Source of the DNA: Larsenimonas rhizosphaerae
GTDB lineage: Bacteria; Pseudomonadota; Gammaproteobacteria; Pseudomonadales; Halomonadaceae
Reading direction: 5' to 3'
Assembly: GCF_023700005.1 (NCBI RefSeq)
Contig: NZ_JAMLJK010000004.1
Coordinates: 95,402 to 159,401 of the forward strand
DNA length: 64,000 nucleotides
In this document: positions 18,620 to 28,366 of the stretch, piece after piece
How the letters are laid out: every line of letters starts with the position of its first letter
Position numbering within the stretch: the stretch's first letter is position 1
Program-made: the position numbers and the translations under genes
Notes under the pieces: model-generated
Seen by the model: only the letters and a program-made list of their open reading frames with translations
What the model was told of the DNA's origin: nothing
The model's database searches: none

Positions 18620-19669
18620 ATGTTCCCCCGAAATGCATGGTATGTCGCCTGTCTGCCCGATGATATCGAGTCCGGCCCGCTGGGCCGTACCATCTGCAAT
18701 GAACGGATTGTCTTCTTCCGTGGTGAAGGCGGCAAAGTTGCTGCTGTGGAAGATTTTTGCCCCCACCGCGGTGCGCCGCTGTCGCTGGGATTTGTCCGTG
18801 ACGGCGTACTGGTGTGTGGCTATCACGGCCTGGAAATGGGCTGTAATGGGCAGTGCAGCGACATGCCCGGGCAGCGGGTTCGGGGCTTTCCGGCCATCAA
18901 GGCCTATCCGGTCGAGGAGCGTTACGGGTTTATCTGGGTCTGGCCCGGTGACAGCGCCGCCGCAGACGCTTCGCTGATCCCGACCCTTGAGTGGGCGGAC
19001 AATCCGGACTGGGCCTATGGCGGAGGCATGTATCACATCCAGTGTGGCGCTGAACTGATGATCGACAACCTGATGGATCTGACCCATGAGACCTACGTCC
19101 ATGCCTCAAGTATCGGTCAGCCTGAAATCGAGGAGGCCGCTCCTGAAACCGTGGTCAACGGCGATGAAGTCATTACGCGTCGCACCATGGAAGGCATCAT
19201 GGCGCCGCCGTTCTGGCAGGCTGCGCTGGAAGGCAACAATCTGGCCTCCGATGTGCCGGTGGACCGCTGGCAGATCTGTCGCTTTTCGCCGCCGACCCAT
19301 GTGCTGATCGAGGTCGGTGTGGCCCATGCCGGCCACGGCGGGTATGACGCCCCGCCCGAGTACAAGGCGTCCAGCATAGTGGTGGATTTCATCACTCCGG
19401 AAACCGACACCTCACACTGGTACTTCTGGGGCATGGCCCGTAACTTCAATCCGACCGACCAGGCGCTGACCGATCGCATTCGAGAAGGGCAGGGAAAGAT
19501 CTTCAGCGAAGATCTGGAGATGCTCGAATCCCAGCAGCGCAACCTGCTGCACTGGCCTGACCGTAATCTGCTCAAGCTCAATATCGACAGTGGCGGAGTT
19601 CAGGCGCGTCGTGTGATCGAGCGCTTCATCAAGGAAGAAACCGCAGCGGCCAAAGGTCCCGCGGCATGA
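18620..19669 (+). CDS. vanA: Vanillate O-demethylase, oxygenase subunit
   Basis: This 349-residue Rieske non-haem iron oxygenase converts vanillate to protocatechuate and formaldehyde with electrons from VanB. The [2Fe-2S] ligands are in CPHRGAPLSLG and CGYHGLEM (C-x-H and C-x2-H) near residues 46-70. The catalytic domain shows NLMDLTHETYVHAS with the iron histidines near residue 155. I set the start at ATG 18620, where GAGGAG lies seven bases upstream and the N-terminus MFPRNAWYVACLP matches VanA proteins; the upstream ATG at 18614 touches the ribosome site. vanB follows after 37 bases. Confidence 0.93.
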   Translation: MFPRNAWYVACLPDDIESGPLGRTICNERIVFFRGEGGKVAAVEDFCPHRGAPLSLGFVRDGVLVCGYHGLEMGCNGQCSDMPGQRVRGFPAIKAYPVEERYGFIWVWPGDSAAADASLIPTLEWADNPDWAYGGGMYHIQCGAELMIDNLMDLTHETYVHASSIGQPEIEEAAPETVVNGDEVITRRTMEGIMAPPFWQAALEGNNLASDVPVDRWQICRFSPPTHVLIEVGVAHAGHGGYDAPPEYKASSIVVDFITPETDTSHWYFWGMARNFNPTDQALTDRIREGQGKIFSEDLEMLESQQRNLLHWPDRNLLKLNIDSGGVQARRVIERFIKEETAAAKGPAA

Positions 19670-19706
19670 GGGAGCATGGCCACCAGCATTCGTCGGGAGA
19701 TCTGTC

Positions 19707-20669
19707 ATGAACGATACGTCACTGTCCCTGTTTGTGCGCGTCGAAAGAAAGTGGCGCGCTTCCGAAACCGTTGCCGGGTTTATCCTGGCGGATCCACATG
19801 GCCGGCCCCTGCCGGCCTTCAGTGCCGGCGCGCATATCGATGTGCGTGTCGGAGAGGGGCTGATTCGCCAGTATTCCCTGTGCAATACCGACACGGACCG
19901 GGACCAGTACCGCATTGCCGTGCTGCGTGAGCCATCGTCGCGTGGAGGATCCATCGGGATGCACGATACGCTGGAGGAGGGGGACCTGATCCAGATCAGT
20001 GCTCCCAAAAACCATTTTCCGCTGGAACCCGCCAGGCGTACGGTGCTGATGGCCGGCGGTATCGGCATTACACCACTGCTGTGCATGGCGGAACGTCTGG
20101 CCGGCTCGGACGCGGAGTTCGAACTGCACTACTGCGGCCGCACGCGACAGGCCATGGCCTTTCTGGAGGACATTACCCAGGCCGCGTGGGCCGACAGGGC
20201 GCACGTGTATATCGATGATGAGGGGACGCAGCTGTCGGTTGGCGAGGTGGCCGGGCCCCCTGATCCGGACACACATCTGTATGTGTGTGGCCCGGCCGGA
20301 TTCATTGATCACGTGCTGTCGACCTGCCGAGCCGCCGGCTGGTCATCGGATCAGTTGCATACCGAGTATTTTGCCGGAGCGGCACCTTCTGCAGGCGATA
20401 GCGAGAGTTTCGAGGTTCAGGTTGCCAGCAGCGGTACGCGCTTTACCGTACCGTCGGATAAAACGGTGTATGAGGTGCTTCGCGATAATGGTATCGAGAT
20501 CATGGTGTCCTGTGAGCAGGGCGTATGTGGTACCTGCATGACACGAGTACTGGAGGGAACGCCCGACCACCGGGATCTGTACATGGATGATGCGGAACAT
20601 GCCGCCAACGATCAATTCACGCCCTGCTGCTCACGCTCGCTGACGCCGACACTGGTGCTTGATCTCTGA
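19707..20669 (+). CDS. vanB: Vanillate O-demethylase, reductase subunit
   Basis: This 320-residue protein is a class IA ferredoxin reductase passing electrons from NADH to VanA. An FMN-binding barrel with RQYSLCNTDTDRDQY near residue 52 is followed by a nucleotide domain (VLMAGGIGITPLLCMAERL) and a C-terminal plant-type [2Fe-2S] domain with SCEQGVCGTCMTRVL and the fourth cysteine in TPCCSR. All cofactor ligands are present. It forms an operon with vanA; an inverted repeat (CCCTCGG/CCGAGGG, 20677-20698) lies just after the stop and before the convergent MarR gene. Confidence 0.93.
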   Translation: MNDTSLSLFVRVERKWRASETVAGFILADPHGRPLPAFSAGAHIDVRVGEGLIRQYSLCNTDTDRDQYRIAVLREPSSRGGSIGMHDTLEEGDLIQISAPKNHFPLEPARRTVLMAGGIGITPLLCMAERLAGSDAEFELHYCGRTRQAMAFLEDITQAAWADRAHVYIDDEGTQLSVGEVAGPPDPDTHLYVCGPAGFIDHVLSTCRAAGWSSDQLHTEYFAGAAPSAGDSESFEVQVASSGTRFTVPSDKTVYEVLRDNGIEIMVSCEQGVCGTCMTRVLEGTPDHRDLYMDDAEHAANDQFTPCCSRSLTPTLVLDL

Positions 20670-20717
20670 CAGGATGCCCTCGGCAGCGCGACCGAGGGGC
20701 GATACCGCACGCAAGTT

Positions 20718-21140
20718 CTATTCCTGCCAGACTCTGGCCAGCAGGGCCTTGAGGGTCTGGCGTTCGGTGCTGTCCAGGGCACTGAACCGGTCTTCCTCGT
20801 GCTCACGCGCCAGCGTGAGTGCTTCCTCAAGGGTTGTCACTGCGGTGTCGGTCAGGTGCAGGTGCGTGACGCGCCGGTCCTTCTCATCGTCCCTTCTTTC
20901 GATCCAGCCCCGCGCTTCCAGTTCGCCCAGAAGGGTGGCGGTATTGGCGCTTTTCAGCCCGAGCCGGCGGGTAATGTCGCTGGAAGTCAGTCCGGGCGCC
21001 TCGCGTAGCAGGCAAAGAATGCTGAAGGTCACCGGGCGCAGCCCCAGCGGCTTGAGCGTATCCACCAGGTGAGACGTGACAAGGGTACTCGTGCGCCGCA
21101 AATGGTAGCCGATCAGGCTGTTCAGTGTCGTTCCCTGCAT
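20718..21140 (-). CDS. MarR-family regulator, probably of ferulate genes
   Basis: This 140-residue winged-helix protein shows the MarR pattern: PVTFSILCLLREAPGLTSSD, then LGLKSANTATLLGELEARGW and the wing RRDDEKDRRVTHLHLT. It is divergent from the feruloyl-CoA hydratase/lyase gene 142 bases away. MarR proteins that respond to hydroxycinnamoyl-CoA control such genes in other bacteria (for example FerC and HcaR), so it is probably the local repressor. The AT-rich gap holds ATAGCTAT near 21230, a possible operator core. Confidence 0.85.
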   Translation of the reverse strand: MQGTTLNSLIGYHLRRTSTLVTSHLVDTLKPLGLRPVTFSILCLLREAPGLTSSDITRRLGLKSANTATLLGELEARGWIERRDDEKDRRVTHLHLTDTAVTTLEEALTLAREHEEDRFSALDSTERQTLKALLARVWQE

Positions 21141-21282
21141 GGTCGTGTCCTTGGGAGATCATTCAGTTGTTGTCTGCGGCTAAAGAATAACGCGTTGGCA
21201 TTGACGGTGCAGTGTTTAATATCGCATAAATAGCTATATGAAATAGTTAATTCCGCAATGGCGATGCCCTCTGGAGATGAAG

Positions 21283-22104
21283 ATGCAAAACGAGCTTGTA
21301 ACCTGTGACATCAAGGACCGCGTGGCCTGGGTTCGCTTCAACCGGCCTGAAAAGCGCAACGCCATGAGCCCGGCCCTGAACCGGGAAATGATGGAGGTAC
21401 TGGATGAGCTTGAATTCAATGATGACGTAGGGGTTCTGGTACTGGGCGGAGAGGGCAGTGCCTGGACGGCAGGAATGGATCTGAAGGAATACTTTCGTGA
21501 AACGGAGCGTGAGGGCCTCAAGGGGGTACGGCGCTCCCAGCGGGAATCCTACGGGTGGTGGCGCCGGCTGCGCTGGTATCAAAAACCGACCATCGCCATG
21601 GTCAATGGCTGGTGCTTTGGTGGCGGTTACGGGCCGCTTTTCTCCTGTGATCTGGCCTTTGCCGCGGATGAGGCGCAGTTTGCCCTGTCCGAAATCAACT
21701 GGGGCATCCTGCCCGGGGGGGGCGCGACCAAGGTCGTGGTGGATCTCCTGTCGATGCGTGACGCCATGTACCACGCCATGACCGGTGAACTGATCGACGG
21801 CAAAAAGGCGGCCGAATGGAAGCTGGTCAATGAAAGTGTGCCTCTTGATCAGCTGGAAACCCGGGTGGCCGAGGTGGCCGCAACGCTGCTCGAGAAGAAC
21901 CCGGTGGCCCTCAAGGCGACCAAGGATGCCGTGCGCCGCGTGGCTGACATGACCTACGACAACGCCGAGGATTATCTGGTGCGGGCGCAGGAAGCAGCCA
22001 ATTTCTTTGATGGTGAAGGGCGGAAGGAAGGCATTCGTCAGTTCATCGATGAGAAAAGCTACAAGCCGGGACTGGGTGCCTACGACAAGTCCCGTCAGAA
22101 ATAG
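21283..22104 (+). CDS. ech: Feruloyl-CoA hydratase/lyase (vanillin-forming)
   Basis: This 273-residue crotonase-fold enzyme hydrates feruloyl-CoA and cleaves it to vanillin plus acetyl-CoA. Typical hydroxycinnamoyl-CoA hydratase-lyase blocks are AWTAGMDLKEYFRETE, NGWCFGGGYGPLFSCDLAF forming the oxyanion hole, and ALSEINWGILPGGGATK carrying the catalytic glutamate. I prefer the ATG at 21283, because GGAG at 21273-21276 then has a spacing of six; the ATG at 21277 directly abuts it. The feruloyl-CoA ligase gene follows 52 bases later. Confidence 0.9.
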   Translation: MQNELVTCDIKDRVAWVRFNRPEKRNAMSPALNREMMEVLDELEFNDDVGVLVLGGEGSAWTAGMDLKEYFRETEREGLKGVRRSQRESYGWWRRLRWYQKPTIAMVNGWCFGGGYGPLFSCDLAFAADEAQFALSEINWGILPGGGATKVVVDLLSMRDAMYHAMTGELIDGKKAAEWKLVNESVPLDQLETRVAEVAATLLEKNPVALKATKDAVRRVADMTYDNAEDYLVRAQEAANFFDGEGRKEGIRQFIDEKSYKPGLGAYDKSRQK

Positions 22105-22156
22105 CCCGCAGCCGGGGATGTCCCCGGCTCCTTCCCGCCACGGTGAGGCAGGTAGC

Positions 22157-23692
22157 ATGTCAGAGTTCATGATGTCCGACCCGGTCCGGATGCACGGCCA
22201 GGGTCGTCCGCAACAACCAGCCTGTACGGATATGGCCACCGGACAGCACTGGTCCTGGAAAGAGTGGGATAACCGCATTCAACAGGCGATGACGGTACTG
22301 GTTGACGACCATGGCATTCGTGCCGGCGACCGTGTGGCCTTTGTTGCTCGTAACAGCGCCGATCTGCTGACGCTGCTGCTGGCACTGGAACGCATGGCCG
22401 CGGTAGGTGTACCACTGAATCATCGGCTGTCGCCGGCCGAAATCGGACAGATTCTGGCTGACTGCACGCCTCGGCTGGTCATTACGGATATTGCCCGCCC
22501 CCTGGCATGTGGCGCCGATGCAGGCTGGACGGAACGGCCCATGGAGGTGCTGCGCGAGGCCATGGATCGTGCCGCGCCGGCCCGGAACAGGCCGATGCCG
22601 CCGGGGGAGACGCTGGCGATGCTGGTGTATACCTCCGGCACCTCCGGGCGGCCCAAGGGCGTCGAGATTACCCGCAACAACATTTATGCCAATGCCATGA
22701 ACTTTGCGGTGCTGGGCGAGACCTCCAGCAGCAGTGTGTCCCTGTGCGATGCCCCGATGTTTCATGTCATCGGTCTGATTCCCTGCCTGCGTTCGCCAAT
22801 GCTGTTCGGTGGACAGGTGATCATTTCCCATCTGTTTGATCCAGCCCGGACCAATGACTGGTTGAGTGATCCGGCGCTCGGCGTAACGCATTACTTCTGC
22901 GTACCACAAATGGCCATCCAGCTGCGTCGCCAGGATAATTTCGAGCCGGATCGCTGGCGTACGCTGAAAGGGCTATTCACTGGCGGCGCGCCCTGTCCGG
23001 CAGAGGATATTCGCTGGTGGCTGACCCGGGGCATCATGATGTCCAATGGTGTGGGCATGACGGAAACCGGCACCATCATGCACGTGCCGCTTGATCCGGA
23101 GCGGATCTGGACGCAGGCCGGGTCGGCCGGGCTGCCCGGGCCGCTGATGTCGGTGGCCATCGTGGACACCCGCGGAGAGGCGCTGCCGGATGGCGAGATC
23201 GGTGAAATACTGGTGCGGGGCCCGGGGGTCACACGTGCGTACTGGAAGCAGCCGGAAGTGACGGCAGCGGCCTTTACGCCAGAGGGCTGGTTTCGCACCG
23301 GGGATATAGGCTACCGCAATGAAGAGGGTTTCATTACCCTGTCCGGGCGCATCAAGGAAATGTATATCAGCGGTGGCGAGAATGTCTTCCCGGCCGAGGT
23401 CGAGGCGGTGCTGCTGGCCCATGAGTCGGTTCAGGATGCGGCGGTGGTGGGGATGCCAGATGAGCGCTGGGGTGAAACAGGCCATGCTCACATCATTCTT
23501 CATGCCGGTGTCGATATGCAGGAAAGCGAACCGGCGCTGCGCAGTCACTGTCAGGCACATCTGGCACGCTACAAGGTGCCTTCGCGATTTTCCTTTACCC
23601 GAAGTCTGCCCCGCACCGCCTCCGGCAAACTGCTTCGCTACCAGTTGCGCGAGGAGGATGACGCGGAGGATACCCCCCGCGACGATGATTGA
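22157..23692 (+). CDS. fcs: Feruloyl-CoA synthetase (acyl-CoA ligase)
   Basis: This 511-residue ANL-superfamily adenylate-forming ligase activates ferulate to its CoA thioester. The ATP loop is VYTSGTSGRPKGVEIT near residue 155, the A5 region is SNGVGMTETG, and the A7-A8 hinge is GWFRTGDIGYRNEEGF followed by SGRIKEMYISGGENVFPAE; the C-terminal lysine is in TASGKLLR. The ATG at 22157 is preceded by GAGG. Placement directly after ech gives the substrate; without this context it would only be a generic ligase. No vanillin dehydrogenase gene is adjacent. Confidence 0.87.
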   Translation: MSEFMMSDPVRMHGQGRPQQPACTDMATGQHWSWKEWDNRIQQAMTVLVDDHGIRAGDRVAFVARNSADLLTLLLALERMAAVGVPLNHRLSPAEIGQILADCTPRLVITDIARPLACGADAGWTERPMEVLREAMDRAAPARNRPMPPGETLAMLVYTSGTSGRPKGVEITRNNIYANAMNFAVLGETSSSSVSLCDAPMFHVIGLIPCLRSPMLFGGQVIISHLFDPARTNDWLSDPALGVTHYFCVPQMAIQLRRQDNFEPDRWRTLKGLFTGGAPCPAEDIRWWLTRGIMMSNGVGMTETGTIMHVPLDPERIWTQAGSAGLPGPLMSVAIVDTRGEALPDGEIGEILVRGPGVTRAYWKQPEVTAAAFTPEGWFRTGDIGYRNEEGFITLSGRIKEMYISGGENVFPAEVEAVLLAHESVQDAAVVGMPDERWGETGHAHIILHAGVDMQESEPALRSHCQAHLARYKVPSRFSFTRSLPRTASGKLLRYQLREEDDAEDTPRDDD

Positions 23693-23889
23693 CAGGCCTT
23701 TCCTGGACCAAAGCGCTAGAGCTGCCTTATAGCGCGCCTCCCCCCCTGATGTGCCATTGTTGATACTGGCAGGCTGCCTTTACGATGAAGGCGCCTGCTG
23801 TCAGCATCCTGCCGCCCTGGCAGGTTGCACGAAAAATAAAAGCGACCGACGCGTTTCCGGACACGTACGGTGGCTGGGCAGGGGATGTC

Positions 23890-25164
23890 ATGGAAACGTT
23901 GAACTCCGATGCGAAACACGGACGTTACGATGTTGTCATCATAGGAGGCGGAGCAGGAGGGATTTCTGTCGCCGCCAGCCTGTTGAAGCGTCGTTCTTCC
24001 CTTGATATTGCAATTATCGAGCCGTCTGAAACCCACTACTATCAGCCAGGCTGGACGCTGGTGGGGGCCGGCATCATCGATGTGGAGCGCACCCAGCGTG
24101 CCATGGAAGATGTCATGCCGAAGAAGGTTACCTGGTACCGGCAAAAGGCGCGCAGCGTCGCACCACGACGCGGGTGGGTGATTCTGGCCAGTGGCATGCG
24201 GCTTCATTATCGCTGCCTGGTGGTGGCGGTTGGCATGGTGATGAACTGGAAAGGGGTCGAAGGCCTCGAAGAGACACTGGGCGATCATGGCGTTACCTCC
24301 AACTATCGCCCCGGGCTTGCAGCCTATACCTGCTCGCTGATCACCTCCATGAATCAGGGGCGGGCCCTGTTTACCCAGCCGACGAGCACCATCAAGTGCG
24401 CGGGCGCTCCTCAGAAAGCCATGTACATGGCCTGCTCCAACTGGCTGTCCCGGGGTGTATCAAGCGGCATTGATGTGCACTTTCACAGCGGGCAGTCAGT
24501 GCTCTACGGGGTGTGCGAATTTGTGCCGGCCCTTGAAGGTTATATTCAGCATTACGATATCAATAACCACCTCAGTGATGCCCTGGTCGCCGTGGATGGC
24601 CCCTGCCAACGGGCATGGTTTCGCACGCAGACCAGTACCGGGGACCGGGAATATGATGTGCCCTTCGACATGCTGCACGTTGTGCCTCCCCACAGCCCTC
24701 CGTGGCTGATTCAGGATTCGGGCCTTGCCGACGCACATGGCTGGCTGGATGTGATGCCGGAAACCCTGCAGCATCGTTTTTTCGATACCATCTTCGGCAT
24801 CGGTGACATCTGCAATACCGACAATGCCAAAACCGCGGCGGCCGTCAGGCATCAGGCCCCGGTAGTGGCTGAAAACGTGCTGTCCCGCTTGAAGGAACGA
24901 CCGCTGAGCGCCTTCTACCACGGCTATGGCGCCTGCCCGCTGATGGTGGAGCATGGCCGTGCGATGCTGGCGGAATTCGACTACAACCGAAAACCGGTAC
25001 CGGCCTTTCCTGCCTGGCTTGTCAACGGGAAACGCGCCAGCCGCCGCGCCTGGTATATCAAGGTGCACGTGCTGCCCTGGCTTTACTGGAATGGCATGCT
25101 GAAGGGGCACGAGTGGCTGGTGCAGCCGGAAGGGGAGCCATTGCTTCGTCACGACATGCCCTGA
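23890..25164 (+). CDS. Sulfide:quinone oxidoreductase-like flavoprotein
   Basis: This 424-residue FAD protein oxidises sulfide and reduces quinone at the membrane if it follows its family. The dinucleotide fold is YDVVIIGGGAGGISVAASLL near the N-terminus, the redox-cysteine block TSTIKCAGAPQKAMYMAC is near residue 160, and the second FAD block is IFGIGDICNTDNAKTAAAVR near residue 300; this pattern is the type II (mitochondrial-like) SQR. I start at ATG 23890 (METLNSD), since the upstream extension to 23785 has no conserved content. It stands alone between fcs and a convergent glpT. A YeeE sulfur-transporter pair lies about 5 kb downstream. Confidence 0.83.
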   Translation: METLNSDAKHGRYDVVIIGGGAGGISVAASLLKRRSSLDIAIIEPSETHYYQPGWTLVGAGIIDVERTQRAMEDVMPKKVTWYRQKARSVAPRRGWVILASGMRLHYRCLVVAVGMVMNWKGVEGLEETLGDHGVTSNYRPGLAAYTCSLITSMNQGRALFTQPTSTIKCAGAPQKAMYMACSNWLSRGVSSGIDVHFHSGQSVLYGVCEFVPALEGYIQHYDINNHLSDALVAVDGPCQRAWFRTQTSTGDREYDVPFDMLHVVPPHSPPWLIQDSGLADAHGWLDVMPETLQHRFFDTIFGIGDICNTDNAKTAAAVRHQAPVVAENVLSRLKERPLSAFYHGYGACPLMVEHGRAMLAEFDYNRKPVPAFPAWLVNGKRASRRAWYIKVHVLPWLYWNGMLKGHEWLVQPEGEPLLRHDMP

Positions 25165-25207
25165 ATCCGGCAGGTGCCCCCGCTGGCTGGCAGCGAGGGC
25201 AGGTGAC

Positions 25208-26533
25208 TCAGGTACGTCGGCCATGGCGAACGGTCATTGCCAGCAGCACAATGGACAGCACGCATGCCCCCAGAAGCAGCATGAAGCCGCCATCCCAGCC
25301 GTAGGCATCCACGGTATAACCCACCATGGCACTGGCCGCGACAGACCCACCCAGATACCCGAACAGGCCCGTAAACCCGGCCGCCGTGCCGGCAGCCTTC
25401 TTCGGCACCAGTTCAAGGGCGTGCAGCCCGATCAGCATGACCGGACCGTAGATCAAAAAGCCGATCGCGATCAGGCAGAACATATCCATAATGGCGTGGC
25501 CTGGCGGTGTCAGCCAGTAAAGGGCGGTAAACACCGTGACCAGTATCATGAAGAAAATCCCGGTGGCAGCCCGATTCCCCTTGAACAGCTTGTCCGACAT
25601 CCAGCCGCACAGCAGGGTACCAGGAATGCCGGCCCACTCGTAAAGAAAATAGGCCCAGGATGACTTGTCGACCGTGAAGTGCTTCACCTCCTGCAGGTAG
25701 GTCGGTGCCCAGTCCAGGATGCCATACCGCAGCAGATAGACAAAGACATTGGCCAGCGCGATGTACCACAGCAGGCGATTGTTCAGGATATGCTTGACGA
25801 AAATATCGCGGGTCGAAAATTCCCGCTCATGGGATTCGTCGTACCCGTCGGGGTAATCGTTCTTGTACTGCTCGATCGGCGGCAGGCCGCAGGTCTGTGG
25901 CGTATCACGCATGGTCAGAAAGGCGAACACCGCCACGCCCAGTGCCACCATGGCCGGCATGTAAAAGGCCGAGTGCCAGTCGTTGTACCAGGCCATGCCA
26001 AGGATGAACAGCGGGCCGATCAAACCGCCCCCGACGTTATGGGCGATGTTCCAGGTCGATACGATGCGTCCGCGTTCATGCTGCGACCACCAGTGAACCA
26101 TGGTGCGCCCGCAGGGCGGCCAGCCCATGCCCTGCACCCAGCCATTGAGAAACAGCAGGACAAACATGATGGCGATACTGGAGGTTGCCCAGTCGGTAAA
26201 TCCGAACAGCAGCATGATCACGGCCGACAGTATCAGACCGGTCGGCAGGAAGATGCGTGGATTGCAGCGGTCGGACACGGCCCCCATCAGGAACTTGGAG
26301 ACGCCATAGGCAATGGACACCCCTGCAAGGGCCACCCCGAGGTCGCCTCGGGAATAGCCCTCTTCCACCAGATGCGGGATCGCCAGGGTGAAATTCTTGC
26401 GAACCAGGTAATACCCGGCATAGCCAAAAAAGATACCGGCAAAAATCTGCCATCGCAGACGACGATAGACCGGGTCTATCCTGTCTTCAGGCAGACGAGG
26501 GGCTGCTGCCCCGGATTTGAAAAATGACAGCAC
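25208..26533 (-). CDS. glpT: Glycerol-3-phosphate:phosphate antiporter
   Basis: This 441-residue protein is a member of the organophosphate:phosphate antiporter group of the MFS. The N-terminus ([20 protein letters not shown], then [20 protein letters not shown]) and [15 protein letters not shown] closely follow GlpT; the phosphate-binding arginines (R in LVRKNF and in [10 protein letters not shown]) are present. I prefer a GTG start at 26533: it gives the VLSFFKSG N-terminus matching GlpT and has CGAGG five bases upstream; the ATG at 26563 is the alternative. About 12 helices. Not in an operon. Confidence 0.9.
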   Translation of the reverse strand: MLSFFKSGAAAPRLPEDRIDPVYRRLRWQIFAGIFFGYAGYYLVRKNFTLAIPHLVEEGYSRGDLGVALAGVSIAYGVSKFLMGAVSDRCNPRIFLPTGLILSAVIMLLFGFTDWATSSIAIMFVLLFLNGWVQGMGWPPCGRTMVHWWSQHERGRIVSTWNIAHNVGGGLIGPLFILGMAWYNDWHSAFYMPAMVALGVAVFAFLTMRDTPQTCGLPPIEQYKNDYPDGYDESHEREFSTRDIFVKHILNNRLLWYIALANVFVYLLRYGILDWAPTYLQEVKHFTVDKSSWAYFLYEWAGIPGTLLCGWMSDKLFKGNRAATGIFFMILVTVFTALYWLTPPGHAIMDMFCLIAIGFLIYGPVMLIGLHALELVPKKAAGTAAGFTGLFGYLGGSVAASAMVGYTVDAYGWDGGFMLLLGACVLSIVLLAMTVRHGRRT

Positions 26534-26708
26534 AGACACCTCGGTGGGCAGATGGTTCGTCAACGTGGGGAGGCCTGGCGTTTTCGATTTCGAACACGGC
26601 AGGTGTCATTAAAATGTCATATTCGAGCAATGTGCGCTGCTGCACTTTCGTATGTACTGTACAAGCGAACATTAATGACGCATTGGCAGGTCTGATCGGA
26701 GAAGAGAC

Positions 26709-27374
26709 ATGATCAAGGTTCACCATCTTGAAAACTCGCGTTCCCAACGCGTGTTGTGGCTACTGGAAGAGCTGGAGCTCGATTACGAGCTGGTGGTTTA
26801 TCAACGGGATCCCGTGACCATGCGTGCCCCTGATACGCTCAGGCAGGTTCACCCGCTCGGCAAGTCACCGATCGTTGAAGACGGAGATAACATCATCGCC
26901 GAATCAGGTCCGATCATCGAGTATCTGACGGAACGTTATGACACCGGCCACACCCTGACGCCGGCCCCGGGGACAAGCGCCTTTCGCGATTGCCGTTACT
27001 GGCTGCACTACGCCGAAGGCTCGGCCATGCCGCCGCTGGTCATGACACTGATCTTTTCCCGCCTGGATAAAAAGCCGGTACCGCTGATACTGCGCCCGGC
27101 CGGGAAAATGCTGGCGGATGGCATCACGCGGACCTATCTGAAGCCGGATATTCAGAACCACCTGGATTTCTGGGAAAGAAGTCTGGCCACGACCGGTTAT
27201 TTTGCGGGTAACCGCTTGAGTGTGGCGGATATTCAGATGAGCTTTCCGGTCCTGGCGGCAGCGTCGCGAATCGGTATCAGCGGGCGCCCGGCATTATCGC
27301 AATGGATTACCTGGCTGCGTAGCCGGCCGGCCTGGCAGCGCGCCGTCGAAAAGGGTGGCCCCTTCGCCTACTGA
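26709..27374 (+). CDS. Glutathione S-transferase family protein
   Basis: This 221-residue protein has an N-terminal thioredoxin-like domain with the GST pattern SRSQRVLWLLEEL, the cis-proline in HPLGKSPIVED and the gamma-glutamyl contact ESGPIIEYL, followed by an all-helical C-terminal domain. GGAG lies seven bases before the ATG. The gene end contains a 9-bp stem (GGCCCCTTC with GAAGGGGCC, 27357-27381), which lies between it and the convergent LysR gene. Substrate unknown. Confidence 0.88.
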   Translation: MIKVHHLENSRSQRVLWLLEELELDYELVVYQRDPVTMRAPDTLRQVHPLGKSPIVEDGDNIIAESGPIIEYLTERYDTGHTLTPAPGTSAFRDCRYWLHYAEGSAMPPLVMTLIFSRLDKKPVPLILRPAGKMLADGITRTYLKPDIQNHLDFWERSLATTGYFAGNRLSVADIQMSFPVLAAASRIGISGRPALSQWITWLRSRPAWQRAVEKGGPFAY

Positions 27375-27411
27375 AGGGGCCTTCAGGGTGGAACCGTTTG
27401 CGGTTGGCGCA

Positions 27412-28305
27412 TTACTGCGAGGCAGGGCTGTCGGCAAGGGCGTCCTGCAGGTAATCCGCCAGTGCCTGCACTGCCCGCGCCGACTGGCGGTGGCGGGGGT
27501 AAAGCGCATGAAGGGCACTGGCCCGGGGCTGCCATGGCGTCAATACCTGACACAGCTCGCCGGTGTCCAGTGCATGGCGGGTAATGAAGGTCGGCAGATG
27601 AGCAATACCCAGTCCGGCCCGAGCGGCTTCCAGTACGATTTCACCGTTATTGGTGCGCAGTGGCCCGGTTACCCGCTGGTGCACGCGACGACCGTGCTGT
27701 TCAAATGTCCACTCTATCTGACGCTGATGGCCGTACAGCAAACAGGCATGATCTGCCAGATCATCCGGCGTGTCCGGCTGACCATGGCGTGCCAGGTAGT
27801 CGGGGCTGGCGCAGGTGATCAGCTGCATGGTGGCCAGCCGTCGAGCAATATGACTGGAGTCTGCCAGCTCGCCGATGCGGATGGCCATGTCGTAGCCTTC
27901 GGCAACGATATCCACCAGCCGGTCGTTCAGGTCCAGCTCGATGGTGATCAAGGGGTGCTGCTGCATGAAACCGGTCAGCAGTGAACCCAGGTGCAGAGTG
28001 CCAAAGGTCATGGGGGCGCTGATGCGAAGAACGCCGCGTGCCAGCGCGCCCTGACCGGCCACGGCGTCAAAGGTATCATCCACGTCAGCCAGAATACGGC
28101 GAGCGCGATCAAGCAGGGTCAGGCCCAGCTCGGTCGGCGTCAGCTGGCGGGTTGTGCGGTTCAGCAGCCGCACGCCCAGAGCATCCTCCAGCGCGATGGT
28201 GCGTCGGCTGATGTATTGTTTCGATACGCCTTCACGTTCGGCGGCGCGGGTAAAGCTGCCTTCTTCGATCGTGGCGACAAACAGGCGAAGGTCATCCAGT
28301 GTCAT
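27412..28305 (-). CDS. LysR-family transcriptional regulator
   Basis: This 297-residue protein has an N-terminal LysR helix-turn-helix (GSFTRAAEREGVSKQYISRR near residue 16) and the periplasmic-binding-like effector domain (LARGVLRISAPMTFGTLHLG, LTITIELDL-like strand, GYDMAIRIGEL). I start at ATG 28305 (MTLDDLRLF), the conserved LysR start; a longer frame is not credible. Upstream lies a pirin gene on the same strand, 61 bases away, which may be co-regulated. Target unknown. Confidence 0.87.
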   Translation of the reverse strand: MTLDDLRLFVATIEEGSFTRAAEREGVSKQYISRRTIALEDALGVRLLNRTTRQLTPTELGLTLLDRARRILADVDDTFDAVAGQGALARGVLRISAPMTFGTLHLGSLLTGFMQQHPLITIELDLNDRLVDIVAEGYDMAIRIGELADSSHIARRLATMQLITCASPDYLARHGQPDTPDDLADHACLLYGHQRQIEWTFEQHGRRVHQRVTGPLRTNNGEIVLEAARAGLGIAHLPTFITRHALDTGELCQVLTPWQPRASALHALYPRHRQSARAVQALADYLQDALADSPASQ

Positions 28306-28366
28306 GCAGGCTCCCGAGTGGCTCAACCGGGTGAGTGCTGCACCGGAGCGGCAATGACACGCACGA

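Noticed and set aside
17771..19102. 443-residue version of the VanR-like gene
   Set aside because: The extra N-terminus lies antisense to vanA and across the operator region; the conserved GntR start is at 18466.
21247..22278. 343-residue minus-strand frame opposite ech
   Set aside because: Shadow of the crotonase-family gene, extending over the promoter region without conserved content.
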